Shown here: positions 44,694-54,612 of the stretch, piece after piece
Numbering within the stretch: the first letter of the stretch is position 1
Layout of the letters: the number at the start of each line of letters is the position of its first letter
NCBI GenBank assembly: GCA_016717655.1
Contig: JADKFC010000001.1
Location: 1-64,000, forward strand
Source: Saprospiraceae bacterium
Lineage (GTDB): Bacteria > Bacteroidota > Bacteroidia > Chitinophagales > Saprospiraceae
Direction: 5' to 3'
Length of the DNA: 64,000 bases
Translations under genes and position numbers: made by a program
Notes under the pieces: model-generated
Database searches by the model: none
Told to the model about the DNA's origin: nothing
What the model saw: the letters and a program-made list of their open reading frames with translations, nothing else

Positions 44694-45914
44694 TTGATAG
44701 CCAACAGTACCATAGAATATTTTGCCTTAGGCGCTTCGGTGATTACCTGTGTATATCACCTGATGCTTTATATCCATCAAAAAGACCGGTATCTTTTGTT
44801 GTATTCCAATTACCTGTTCTCTTTGGCCTTGTACTTAGCCTTTAGAAGAATTACGCAGTACGACTCATTTGAAGTATCCGACAATCGAATGGCTTTTGCC
44901 TTTGATCACCCGATCATTTTGTACATGTTGGCAAGCTATGTGTATTTTATTTCCATTGTACTTGACATTCACAACAACGCCAGAATTATCAAATTTGCGG
45001 TCTACGCTTTTTATGTCACCTCTTTCGTTTTTTTAATGGTGCATGTATACAAGGTATTTTTTACCGAAGAAGCCTATTTGTCGCGTGCCTATTTTTTGAT
45101 CACCAAATCCATCATGTGTGTCTTTGCATTTACCGGACTCTTTGGCGCCTGGTACATTCGAAAGACCCCTTTTATCAGGATCATCATAGGGGGAGGCTTT
45201 ATCTATGCGGTATTTAGTGTGTTCACGATTGTATCTGTCTACTACCAAATTTCTATTTTAGGATTCAAACAATACCAACTTTACTTTATTGGCTGTTTAT
45301 TTGATATTATGATGTTTTCATCCGCCCTTGGTTATAGAAATTATTTGATGAATCAGGAGACCATATCCACTCAAAAACTGCTAACCGCAGAAAGTGAGAA
45401 AAACAAGGAGCTATTATTGAATCAGCATCAAATCCTGAAAAAGGAGAACGACCAAAAAGCAGCCCAGGCCATATTAAACAGACAGCTCCAGGACGAAGTG
45501 GGTTCTAGTTTGAGCAGCATCCATGTTTTTGCAGACCTGTCTGCCGACCTCCTTCAAACCCAACCCGAAAAGAGTAAAGAATACCTAAAGAGGATCGCAC
45601 TTCAGGGCCAGCAATTGATGGATGATATTGGAGATATTATATGGATAGCCAATTTATCTGAAGCACAGAAACACCAGGATTTTATTGGCAGAATTAAAAA
45701 TTACAGTCAGGAATTACTGAATTCCGGTACCATAGAGTTTACCCTAAAAGTGGAAGATGTTTTTTATAAAACGGCTATTAATAATGAGTGGCTGAGAACC
45801 CAACTTTCTAAGGTAAAAGCACATTTAAAAGCTGCTGCATCTCGTCCTGATTTAAAAAAGATTCATTTGAGCATTGAATGTATCAACGATCAATGTGAAC
45901 TGCGATTCGAGTAA
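44694..45914 (+). CDS. Degenerate 7TM-type histidine kinase (pseudokinase)
   Basis: The 406-residue protein has about seven hydrophobic helices in the first 220 residues (7TM-DISM-like), a coiled linker (about 225-260), and a HisKA_3-like dimerisation helix. The phospho-acceptor position is Q instead of H: LQDEVGSSLSSIHVFADL here, against LHDDVGATLSSMKIYSEL in the neighbouring kinase. The ATPase domain is short: the N-box region (WLRTQLSKVKAHLKAA) lacks the usual Glu/Asn, and the protein ends ELRFE before any G-box. Other frames after the stop do not restore a G-box, so this is not an obvious indel. The start is TTG. I infer a non-catalytic partner that could modulate the 40894/44049 pair. 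Confidence 0.75.
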   Translation: MIANSTIEYFALGASVITCVYHLMLYIHQKDRYLLLYSNYLFSLALYLAFRRITQYDSFEVSDNRMAFAFDHPIILYMLASYVYFISIVLDIHNNARIIKFAVYAFYVTSFVFLMVHVYKVFFTEEAYLSRAYFLITKSIMCVFAFTGLFGAWYIRKTPFIRIIIGGGFIYAVFSVFTIVSVYYQISILGFKQYQLYFIGCLFDIMMFSSALGYRNYLMNQETISTQKLLTAESEKNKELLLNQHQILKKENDQKAAQAILNRQLQDEVGSSLSSIHVFADLSADLLQTQPEKSKEYLKRIALQGQQLMDDIGDIIWIANLSEAQKHQDFIGRIKNYSQELLNSGTIEFTLKVEDVFYKTAINNEWLRTQLSKVKAHLKAAASRPDLKKIHLSIECINDQCELRFE

Positions 45915-45988
45915 GGTCCTGGTCCTAACTTACGTAGGATAGGGCATCAGGTTTAATATTTCTTACCAATTTTATTTGGTGATCAATT

Positions 45989-48987
45989 TTAAAGCTCAGG
46001 GTGTCTTTCTATCAATGCTTTGTAATAATTGACTGAAGGCCTGGACAATAGACGTGACAGGGTTGGATAGATATAATCCCATTTCCCGCTATACATTCTA
46101 AATCTATATTTTTGGTTTTGATTTTGAGCAACTGTGTCACAGATGTCCTGAATCATTTTGTTTTTAGCTTTTAACGCTTCTCTGATCCTGACAATATCAG
46201 CAATCTCTTGCGGCTGTCCCCCCAAAACTTCCAAAACTTCCAAATAACGTACTTTATAAGGAAGGGCGTAGATTTGGAGACTTAAGGTAGCATCATTTGG
46301 CAGGAGCTCATAATACGTTTGAAGATGGTTGCCAAGTCGATCGGTATTGAGCACACCTTTGCCTATAGAGGCATAATCAGACTCGCCCTCAATTTTAATT
46401 TTAGGGAAAACCGGAAAGTGGTCTTTGATGATCCTGGCAATGTAGTGATCTTTGGAATTGGCAATTATTAGTAATTTGTCTTCTTGTTGTTGAATCCGAT
46501 TGGAGTCTATGACATCACAGTTGTTTTGAGCAAATACAGATCTGGCATATTTTCTAAAATTCATCAATGACAGTAGGCCGCTGTTTTCAAAATAGCCACC
46601 ATCAATAAAGTGCCCTAGTCCTTCTATGCTGGCTGTAGCGCTGAATAGAGGGAAACGTTCGGTTGTAGACAACGCTTCCAGGAAAGGGAGCGTCATTCCC
46701 GCTTGTGGTTTTAACATATTGGTAGAGCCACCTAAAACAGCATTCATACTGGCTGGGCGCGCCGAGAGGGCAACGCCATAGTTTCCTGATGATTTGGTAC
46801 TGTTGGTAATGATGACGGGATAATATTTTTGTCTGACATAGTCACTCCAATATTTTTCATAAGGTGTTTGGTCAAGCTGCTCAAGCGGATTTTGTTTTAT
46901 GATTCTCCAATAATTGAGCATCCCTGTAATGGATCGATCGCGAAGGCCGGCCTCTTTTTGATGGGCACCTGGTCTCTACCCAACAAATAGGATAGGTCTG
47001 TACTTACAAAGTTAAAGGCACCAATTTGGTCCATAATCTGAGCTGCACCCGGCCCACCTTCTTTGGTAGCTGCAAAGTGAAAGCCAAGTCCTAGCATCCC
47101 CCCGGATACACCTGACATGGCTACTGTTTTGTTGATCAGCCCTCCAGGTGTTTTCTGATCCAGCTTATTGAGCATTAAAAAATTGAAATAGGTGGCTCTC
47201 AATCCTCCACCCCAGCTTGCAATGTAATACCGGGTTTCAATATTACAAGCTTTTTCTTTCAAGAAGTTGTCTAAGGTTATAATCTCATTTTCTGAAGGAG
47301 TTGGCACCTGATTGAGAAAAGAAATATCACTCTTATTCATCATAAAGTATTGCTGATATCCCAAATAGGCGGCAACGGGGATGATTGAATACATAGCCAT
47401 CAAGGCCAAGGTCTTTTTCCAAGGCTTTGTAATATCATCATAATACTCACGGGCAAAAGCACTGTATTTGACAAGTAGAATGGCAATTCCGTACAACAAA
47501 TGTAAGTACGACATCAAAATCAAAATGGGACTGATTCGCCATGCATAGTGTGGACAATGAGCCAACAGAAAGATAAAGAGACTTAGGAAGCCGGTGATTT
47601 TTATAAACAACAATTTGTCGTGGTAATCTTTAAGTTTAAAACGCCAGTTATCGACATGGTGGCTGAAGTAATTAAACCATTTATCACTTTTGAGTCTGTT
47701 GTTTTGATTTTCAACTTCATTGTTGTTGGTGCTGCTGTTGGTCATGACATGCGACAAGCCGGTACTTAAAAAGTAGACTGCTGCCGACCAAAAGGTGGTC
47801 CAATACCAGCCATGGAGAAAAGCTAAAACAATAGTGGAAACTCCTGTGATCAGAGACGACCATTTGAGAAACCATAAAAAGGCCATGTATGAGGTGAGAT
47901 AGGTGTCATTTAATTTATCGAGTAAAAGACGATGCAAGATTCTAATGAGAAGTGGGAATAAAAACAAACCTAAGAGACTTGTAATGGACACCGGACACCC
48001 ATAATATTTGCCATAAGTAAAATATAGGCAATACAAAAATGCAAGGTAGATGGCTCCACCCATAAATTTTCTATAGGGCGTAAAATTGATATCGTTGGTT
48101 TTGTATTCTTCAATTTCACTTTCATTCATTTTAGAATTAACTGCCATCTTGTTTTTGTCAAAATATACAATGCCAAACCTCCAGAAATCGGTAAGGATGG
48201 ACCAGCTGTTGGGTTTGATCTGGCTGCCTGTGGGTTGGAAAAAGCGATGGAAGAGATAAAGCGGATAATGAGATAGGATGGTGTACAAGGCATAAAGCAA
48301 TAACAGCACCAGAGTCAGGTTGATGGGGTCATCCAACAGAGCAATTATCAATGAAGCGCCTTGCTCCATGTTGGTTAGCAGAAAGACAATGACAAGCATG
48401 ATGGCAATGCTAATCCACATAGATTTTAGGTAGAGGCCCGGACGATAGGCAAATTTACTTTCCCCGATTTTGGCCTTATATTCTCGATAGGCGGACCATA
48501 GAAACCAAACGAAAATCAGAATGTAAGCCAACACTTTTGCCATAGCTATGTTTTCCAGAATGTCATGGAATATCCGAGGTTCGATATAAAAGATAAGGTA
48601 AAGTGCATTTTCAATGGCATCCAGACTAAAGGTAGCAATGAAGATGGTTTTGACAAAGACGGCATTGGCCAGCACTGAAAAATAGGTGCCTTTTACCATT
48701 GATTTGTTTACCATATAGGCGGTTACAACGGTATACATCAAAAACAATAAGCTGGCTGCCCATAGGGTGTCCAAAATGAAATAGGCTACATATAAGGCAG
48801 AGTGACCCGAATGAATGATTTCAGCAATGCAGTATGCCCAGTGATTCCATCTTTCGAATTGGGGATGGTCAATGTAATCATCGATATAAAAAAATTGATT
48901 GATCACAAAGAGGACTACTGAAAGTCCTAAAAAGGTAACCAGAGCTATCCTCTTGGCATAAGGAGAAATAGAAGACATACTGATCAT
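45989..48987 (-). CDS. Membrane-anchored patatin-like phospholipase (frameshifted)
   Basis: The N-terminal two-thirds contain about twelve hydrophobic helices. The C-terminal patatin domain has the oxyanion glycine run ASWGGGLRAT, the nucleophile serine in MSGVSGGMLGLGFH, and the catalytic aspartate in the second frame (FIDGGYFENSG). The first frame fails after VPIKK. Restoring one base in the T run at 46955-46959 gives KKEAGLRDRSITGMLNYW in one frame and 999 residues. Patatins hydrolyse phospholipids or other acyl esters, and here the domain would face one side of a polytopic membrane protein, an uncommon layout. Substrate unknown. It converges on the degenerate kinase gene. Confidence 0.85.
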
Positions 48988-49309
48988 GGCGCGAAATTTT
49001 AAGTAAATGTACTGTAAAATCAGATTGGGTTTATATAACTTTTGTTATAATGGAGATATTCATAAGCTTAATTATGTTCACCTCTTAATCTTAGTGGAAA
49101 TCGATGTACTAAGTAACTGATGCGGCCAGAAAATTTTAAAACTGGAATCAGCATTGAATTTTCGACCTAAAACATGCAAATAACTTCACTTCCAAAGTAG
49201 GAGGTTTTAAGTTTTAAGTAGCAGTAAATCAGCTAAATAGATAATTTTTGAAGTCTATTTAAAGTTTAAATGCTGTTTTAGTTATCTTTATCTAATAAAT
49301 ATAAAACGC
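48988..49309. other. Divergent intergenic region
   Basis: 322 AT-rich bases. TACATTTA (minus strand, 49004-49011) before the patatin start and TATCTTTA (plus strand, 49283-49290) before 49310 are one-mismatch -7 candidates. Nothing else is supported. Confidence 0.35.
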
Positions 49310-51892
49310 ATGTTCAAAAATTTTGCCCTCTTGGTTTTTTTATTGACTTGTTGCCTTCAAGCTGTACAGGGCCAAAAGTTATTAGAGGTTCATCAATGGG
49401 CTAAATATTTTGAAACCAATGACAACTTTAGAATAGAAACAGATGATGAGCAAAACCTCTATGTGGCAGGTACAAACACAAAGTTGTTTGACCTTGATTT
49501 TGGACCGGGGGTTGCCAATAGTGCAACAACAGGAGCTTATTTTGCTAAATATGACAAAAACTTTAAACTTTTGTTTTATCACACTTTTCAAGGGAATTCA
49601 CAGCTTACAGAATTATTGATCAGTACTGATAAAATTTACATAGGTATTTCGTATATTGATGAAGCTGTTGTTGAAACTATAGACCAAAAGAGCGGACAAA
49701 GATTGTTTTTATTTTCTTTTTCAGCTTCAGCAAAAGCCGCTATTAATTCAATAGCTGTAGATTCTAAAGGTACTTATTATTTTGCAGGAGCAGTAGGAGG
49801 TACATCCACCATTTATGGCCAAGTTGCCAACCAGATCGGGGCTGGTGAAAACGGTATCTTAATTCGGTATGATCCCAATTCAGGTGGTAAGAATTGGTTC
49901 AGAAGGTTTACCAACTGGGGTTATCCGGGTGATTACAAAGACATTGACGCGAGCTTGGTGTTTCTTGCTTCTGACAATCAAATTGTCACCGTTGGCAACA
50001 GCTTGATTGCTACCTATATATTTGAGCAAGATGACATTAAAGATATTTCATCGGCTGGCTTTATTGCCAGGTGCGATTCTACCGGAAATTTCAGTGCCCT
50101 GACCTCTGCTTACTATGTATCCAATGAAGCTGGTACTAACATTGAGATCAATGAAGTGAATGGAAAAAAAATATTGTATGATCGATATGGTATGGGCAAA
50201 TATAATCCCAGTTTAAATTTGGATTATATTAAAATACCATTTCAAGCTGGCAATGGTTTTAGTCTTATTAACCAATTTGTTTTTGACAAAGAGTCCATAT
50301 TTTTTTCAGGTAGCGGGCTTACAGTAGAAGTTGCAGGTGAAAAAATCAGGAATGTAAATAATCTCATCTATCATACCATCATTGGAGAAATGGATGAGAA
50401 TGCTTCTCTTATTTGGTATCAACACATGCTGCCTTACACCCGTATTTTTGAGACCAGAATGTTACCTTGGGGAAAAGATAAAATATTGTTTTCAGGCATT
50501 TTCTATTTTGATACTGATGTTGACCCATCCCTACCGGGTGCCAATATTGTTAAAAGCAGCAATGGGAATCGCTTTTTTGCTGTTTATGATGTAAGCTGTC
50601 GCCGATTGAACCTGAAAATTTCTGACATTAAAGACCTGAGTTGTGAAAATCCAACGGGTATAATTAAGGTGGTCGCAACGAGTCCATATGGCAATATTGA
50701 TCTTTCTTTTGACAATGTTCTGCAGGATGCCGGTCAAACAGCCTTATCGGTATTGACTCCTGGCATTCATTCCATCGAAGCCCGGGATTCATTTTGCACA
50801 CAACAGAGGGAAGTTTATGTACATGGCCCGATTGAAGGCCCCGCAAAACCGGGTATTGGAATCAGCCCTGGTGGTACAAGGGCAGGACTTGAGTCTCAAT
50901 TGACCATAGGTGTTTATAATTTGGCTTGCACAGCATCCACAGGCAAATTACAGCTTGAACTGCCCAAGTATTATGCTTTTATTTCTGCCAATGTTCCTCA
51001 TGTGTTGCTACCAAATGGACTTTTCGAATTTGATATCCATGATGTTTACTACGGCAAAACACATCAGCTTTTGATTAAATACAAGATCGATGGCATGGCC
51101 CCTGCGGGGGAAGAAGTTTGCCTGAAGGCGAGTTATTTCGAAAATGAAATTGTAGGAACCAGCCAGATTTTATGTCAGACAATTACCAATAGTTTTGATC
51201 CCAACGACCTGCACGTTTTTCCAGGAGGTAGATGTGGTGAAAATTATATACTCAATGATGAAAAGATAGAATACCTTATCAATTTTCAAAATCTGGGAAA
51301 TGACTCGGCGTTCCAGGTAAGTATCCTGGACACTTTGGATGGCAATTTAGATATCCCTTCATTTTATCTTCTGGAATCGAGCCATAAGGTAGCAGTAACT
51401 GCAAACGACAGTATTTTAAGATTTGATTTTAAAGACATCAATTTGCAGGCAAAATCAGTAAATGAAGCCAAAAGCAAGGGATTTGTCAGATTTTTAATCA
51501 ATCAAAAACAGGGTATCCCGGCTGGTACTAAGTATGAGAATCGAGCGCACATATTTTTTGATTTCAATAAAGCGGTAACCACAAACGATGTATTTAATAC
51601 TGTCATAGATGAATTGCCGTCGTGTATAATTTCTTCAATAGAACCTATCGAAAAAAGTACGTTGTACAGCATATTTCCAAATCCGGCATATGATCAGATT
51701 TTAATAAAAAATCTATCCGGTTTGGCTTCGGTGGTTATTTATGATGACAAAGGCAACTTAATATACAATTGCCGGGCAATGGGTTCAACATTGATACCAG
51801 TGTCGCATTGGAAAGCTGGCATCTATTTTATATGTATTCAAGAGGTTGACGGTAAAGCAACAATGCACAAAATAGTTGTGGCAAGGAATTAA
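49310..51892 (+). CDS. Large secreted protein with T9SS type A sorting domain
   Basis: The 860-residue protein has a signal peptide (ending AVQGQ) and a first half with repeated beta-blade-like segments (LYVAGTNTKLFDLDFGPG, GTYYFAGAVGGTSTIYG), of the kind found in Bacteroidota SBBP/propeller proteins. A conserved DUF7619-like region around 630-770 follows (SFDPNDLHVFPGG, IEYLINFQNLGNDSAF, ENRAHIFFDFNKAV). The C-terminus is a T9SS type A domain (IFPNPAYDQILIKNL). It is probably surface-attached. No catalytic motif is visible. Confidence 0.87.
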   Translation: MFKNFALLVFLLTCCLQAVQGQKLLEVHQWAKYFETNDNFRIETDDEQNLYVAGTNTKLFDLDFGPGVANSATTGAYFAKYDKNFKLLFYHTFQGNSQLTELLISTDKIYIGISYIDEAVVETIDQKSGQRLFLFSFSASAKAAINSIAVDSKGTYYFAGAVGGTSTIYGQVANQIGAGENGILIRYDPNSGGKNWFRRFTNWGYPGDYKDIDASLVFLASDNQIVTVGNSLIATYIFEQDDIKDISSAGFIARCDSTGNFSALTSAYYVSNEAGTNIEINEVNGKKILYDRYGMGKYNPSLNLDYIKIPFQAGNGFSLINQFVFDKESIFFSGSGLTVEVAGEKIRNVNNLIYHTIIGEMDENASLIWYQHMLPYTRIFETRMLPWGKDKILFSGIFYFDTDVDPSLPGANIVKSSNGNRFFAVYDVSCRRLNLKISDIKDLSCENPTGIIKVVATSPYGNIDLSFDNVLQDAGQTALSVLTPGIHSIEARDSFCTQQREVYVHGPIEGPAKPGIGISPGGTRAGLESQLTIGVYNLACTASTGKLQLELPKYYAFISANVPHVLLPNGLFEFDIHDVYYGKTHQLLIKYKIDGMAPAGEEVCLKASYFENEIVGTSQILCQTITNSFDPNDLHVFPGGRCGENYILNDEKIEYLINFQNLGNDSAFQVSILDTLDGNLDIPSFYLLESSHKVAVTANDSILRFDFKDINLQAKSVNEAKSKGFVRFLINQKQGIPAGTKYENRAHIFFDFNKAVTTNDVFNTVIDELPSCIISSIEPIEKSTLYSIFPNPAYDQILIKNLSGLASVVIYDDKGNLIYNCRAMGSTLIPVSHWKAGIYFICIQEVDGKATMHKIVVARN

Positions 51893-51973
51893 AAAAGTTC
51901 CTTTGTTGAATTATTTAACGACTAAGTCACCCAGATCATGACCAAAATCATGTCAAAAAGCGACGAACATTAC

Positions 51974-51988
51974 TTAGATTAAGTCTAA
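51974..51988. promoter_or_regulatory. Inverted repeat TTAGA-N5-TCTAA, site 1
   Basis: TTAGA and TCTAA are separated by TTAAG. The same arms and spacing recur exactly 60 bp downstream. The pattern resembles DtxR/MntR-type operators (TTAGGnnnnnCCTAA-like), which would fit metal control of the TonB receptor. Confidence 0.45.
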
Positions 51989-52033
51989 ATAAATTTTATT
52001 TTCTCAAATCCAGGACTTACTTTTGGGCTTTAA

Positions 52034-52048
52034 TTAGAAATAATCTAA
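52034..52048. promoter_or_regulatory. Inverted repeat TTAGA-N5-TCTAA, site 2
   Basis: TTAGA and TCTAA are separated by AATAA and end 9 nt before the ATG of the TonB receptor, so a bound protein would block promoter or ribosome access. Confidence 0.45.
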
Positions 52049-52057
52049 ATAAGGCTT

Positions 52058-54478
52058 ATGTTATATTTCACTGCAAAACCTCGGCTTAAAATTTCGTTAA
52101 TTGTTGTAATTCAATTAATTATAATATTTTCGCCCTTGCACGCCCAGTATATTAAAGGAAAAATAAGTGATAAGGATGGCTTACCCTTAGCCGGTGCACA
52201 CATTAAAGTTCTTGCTTCCTCATTGGGTACTACCTCTGACTGGGAGGGGCGGTTTCAATTGCAGTTGAATGGTGTTGTATCTGATAGCCTTGAGATTTCA
52301 GCTCTGTCATTTCAAAGCCTGAGAATGGCCATTGAAAAAGAAGCAGAGATCAATGTTGTTTTAAATGACCAGATCATTCAATGCCAGGAAGTTTTGATTT
52401 TGGGAAAATCTGACCGTCTATTTGGTAAGATTCCAGGTTCTGCCAGTTTTATTCCAACAAAAGAAATGCAAAGGATCAATGCCTTGTCCGGAAATGAGGT
52501 GCTGAGGCGCAGTCCCGGTGTCCATGTTTCAGATGAAGAAGGTCTTGGATTGCGTGCCAATATTGGTATCAGAGGGCTGGACCCCGACAGGAGTCGCACC
52601 CTGCTGGTCATGGAAGACGGAGTGCCGGTAGCTCTTGCCCCTTATGGAGAGCCCGAAATGTACTACACCCCGCCCATTGATCGCATGTCGGGCATAGAGT
52701 TGCTAAAAGGCTCAGGACAAATTTTATATGGTCCCCAGACCATCGGCGGTGTATTAAATTACCTTACCAAAGTGCTACCAGAGCAACGAGAAGCAAGTTT
52801 AAAAGTGCAGGGAGGCAGCGGTGGTTATTACAATGTTTTAGGTCAGTACGGCAACCGCTTTGGCAATACAGGACTGTATGTATCTGTATTGAAAAAGGGG
52901 GCAGATCAGTTGGGCACCAATCATTTTGGTGTTAGCGATGTTTTGGCAAAACTGGAGATGAGGCTGTCAGAAAAATCGACCTTACTTTTAAAAACAGGCT
53001 TTTACCATGAAAACTCCAATGCTACTTACATTGGTCTAACCCAGACCATGTACGAATCCGGAGGGCAGGACTTTGTGCAAATGGCACCCAATGACAGGCT
53101 TCAAATTCGAAGGTACAACGCCAGCATCCATCATCAATACCGCATATCCGGTGCACTTACCTTAAAATCAACCGCCTTTGCCTATACCACTTCGAGAAAC
53201 TGGAGGCGACAAGACTTTGTTTCCAATCCTTCTGACAATGCAAAACCCACCAACTGGACGGGAGTTACCTGGGGAGATGAATCGGTACCTGGAGGGGCTA
53301 TTTACATGCGCAATAGTACCGGAAATCGCAATCGGCAATTCGAAGTAGCAGGCGTACAAACCGGCCTGGATGGCAACTATAAATGGATGGGCATGGATCA
53401 TGAATGGAAGACGGGTGTCAGGTATATTTATGAAAAAGCCGATGAACAACGCATCAACGGCACCAAATACGATGCGGAGTCGGGAGCCCTGACAGAAGAT
53501 GAGGACCGATTGGGCAATGCCTTGAGTGCATATTTGACACAAAGTAACCGGATACACCCAAACTTTACCCTTCACGCCGGACTGAGGTTTGAAATCTTTG
53601 AGTACGAGAGGCAGATTTTTAGAAGGACATTCAGGGTGGGTTCGCAAAATGTAATCAGGGATACCTTCGTAGCCAATGGAAGGACCGTACAAAGCTGGAT
53701 TCCGGGGGCAGGATTTACTTGGAAACTTAAACCTGAGTTTACCCTCTTTGGAGGCGTCCACAAGGGCTTTGCCCCACCGCGCACCAAGGATGGAATCTCA
53801 GATACCGGTATTGTTTATGAACTCGAAGCAGAACAAAGTGTAAATTCAGAATTGGGCTTCCGCACCCGCCTGGCAAAAGGACTTCAATGGGAGCTCACAG
53901 CGTACCACATGGCATTTTCCAATCAGGTCATTCCGGTGTCGGAGAGCAGTGGCGGCAGTGGCAGTGGTTTGGTGAATGGGGGAGAGACCTTACACCAGGG
54001 CATAGAAACCGCCGTGGTGATGGATATATCAAGATGGCTGTCCTGGCAAAAGATCTCACTGGTTGCCGATGTCAATGCCAATTGGGTAGACGCTCGTTTT
54101 AAAGGAGAGCGCAATAAAGATGGAGTTTCCATCACCGACAACAGGACCCCTTATGCACCTGAATGGCTGGTCAATGGAGCCATTACACTAGAATGGCAAA
54201 AAGGTCCCGGTGTTAGATTATTGGTCAATTATACCGGTGATCAATATGCAGATGAGTTGAATACCAAAGCAGCCTCAGCAGATGGAAGAAACGGTCAAAT
54301 TCCGGCATTTTACACCCTAGATGCTAATGCATTTTATACAATAGAGAAAATAAATACAACGATACAGGTGAGCGTTAAAAACCTCACAGACGAGAGGTAC
54401 ATCACCAGTCGCCGACCCCAGGGAATAAGGGTTGGACTACCCAGGTGGTTGGGTCTGACCATCGAACACCGATTTTAG
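52058..54478 (+). CDS. TonB-dependent receptor, FecA-like
   Basis: The 806-residue outer-membrane receptor has a signal peptide (ending LHAQ), an N-terminal carboxypeptidase-regulatory-like domain (about 30-110), a plug domain (about 120-240; GIRGLDPDRSRTLLVMEDGV, ELLKGSGQILYGPQTIGG) and a barrel ending GLTIEHRF. The plug and barrel resemble ferric-citrate/siderophore receptors (FecA family) rather than SusC. The two inverted repeats just upstream support metal regulation. No siderophore genes or ABC transporter are adjacent, so the ligand is unassigned. Confidence 0.9.
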   Translation: MLYFTAKPRLKISLIVVIQLIIIFSPLHAQYIKGKISDKDGLPLAGAHIKVLASSLGTTSDWEGRFQLQLNGVVSDSLEISALSFQSLRMAIEKEAEINVVLNDQIIQCQEVLILGKSDRLFGKIPGSASFIPTKEMQRINALSGNEVLRRSPGVHVSDEEGLGLRANIGIRGLDPDRSRTLLVMEDGVPVALAPYGEPEMYYTPPIDRMSGIELLKGSGQILYGPQTIGGVLNYLTKVLPEQREASLKVQGGSGGYYNVLGQYGNRFGNTGLYVSVLKKGADQLGTNHFGVSDVLAKLEMRLSEKSTLLLKTGFYHENSNATYIGLTQTMYESGGQDFVQMAPNDRLQIRRYNASIHHQYRISGALTLKSTAFAYTTSRNWRRQDFVSNPSDNAKPTNWTGVTWGDESVPGGAIYMRNSTGNRNRQFEVAGVQTGLDGNYKWMGMDHEWKTGVRYIYEKADEQRINGTKYDAESGALTEDEDRLGNALSAYLTQSNRIHPNFTLHAGLRFEIFEYERQIFRRTFRVGSQNVIRDTFVANGRTVQSWIPGAGFTWKLKPEFTLFGGVHKGFAPPRTKDGISDTGIVYELEAEQSVNSELGFRTRLAKGLQWELTAYHMAFSNQVIPVSESSGGSGSGLVNGGETLHQGIETAVVMDISRWLSWQKISLVADVNANWVDARFKGERNKDGVSITDNRTPYAPEWLVNGAITLEWQKGPGVRLLVNYTGDQYADELNTKAASADGRNGQIPAFYTLDANAFYTIEKINTTIQVSVKNLTDERYITSRRPQGIRVGLPRWLGLTIEHRF

Positions 54479-54555
54479 AGGGCTTTTTAAAATGTCCGAT
54501 TGGCGTCAAAATTTATCAAATCGAGTCAAAGAATTGATCATAAATGAGTAGTTTT

Positions 54556-54597
54556 GAGGATGGGCAGCCGGAAAGCCGGAGACCATCCTCTATTTTT
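54556..54597 (+). terminator. Rho-independent terminator of the TonB receptor
   Basis: GAGGATGG (54556-54563) pairs with CCATCCTC (54583-54590), with an inner CCGG/CCGG stem and the tail TATTTTT. Confidence 0.8.
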
Positions 54598-54612
54598 ATA
54601 AAAATCTAGCTC

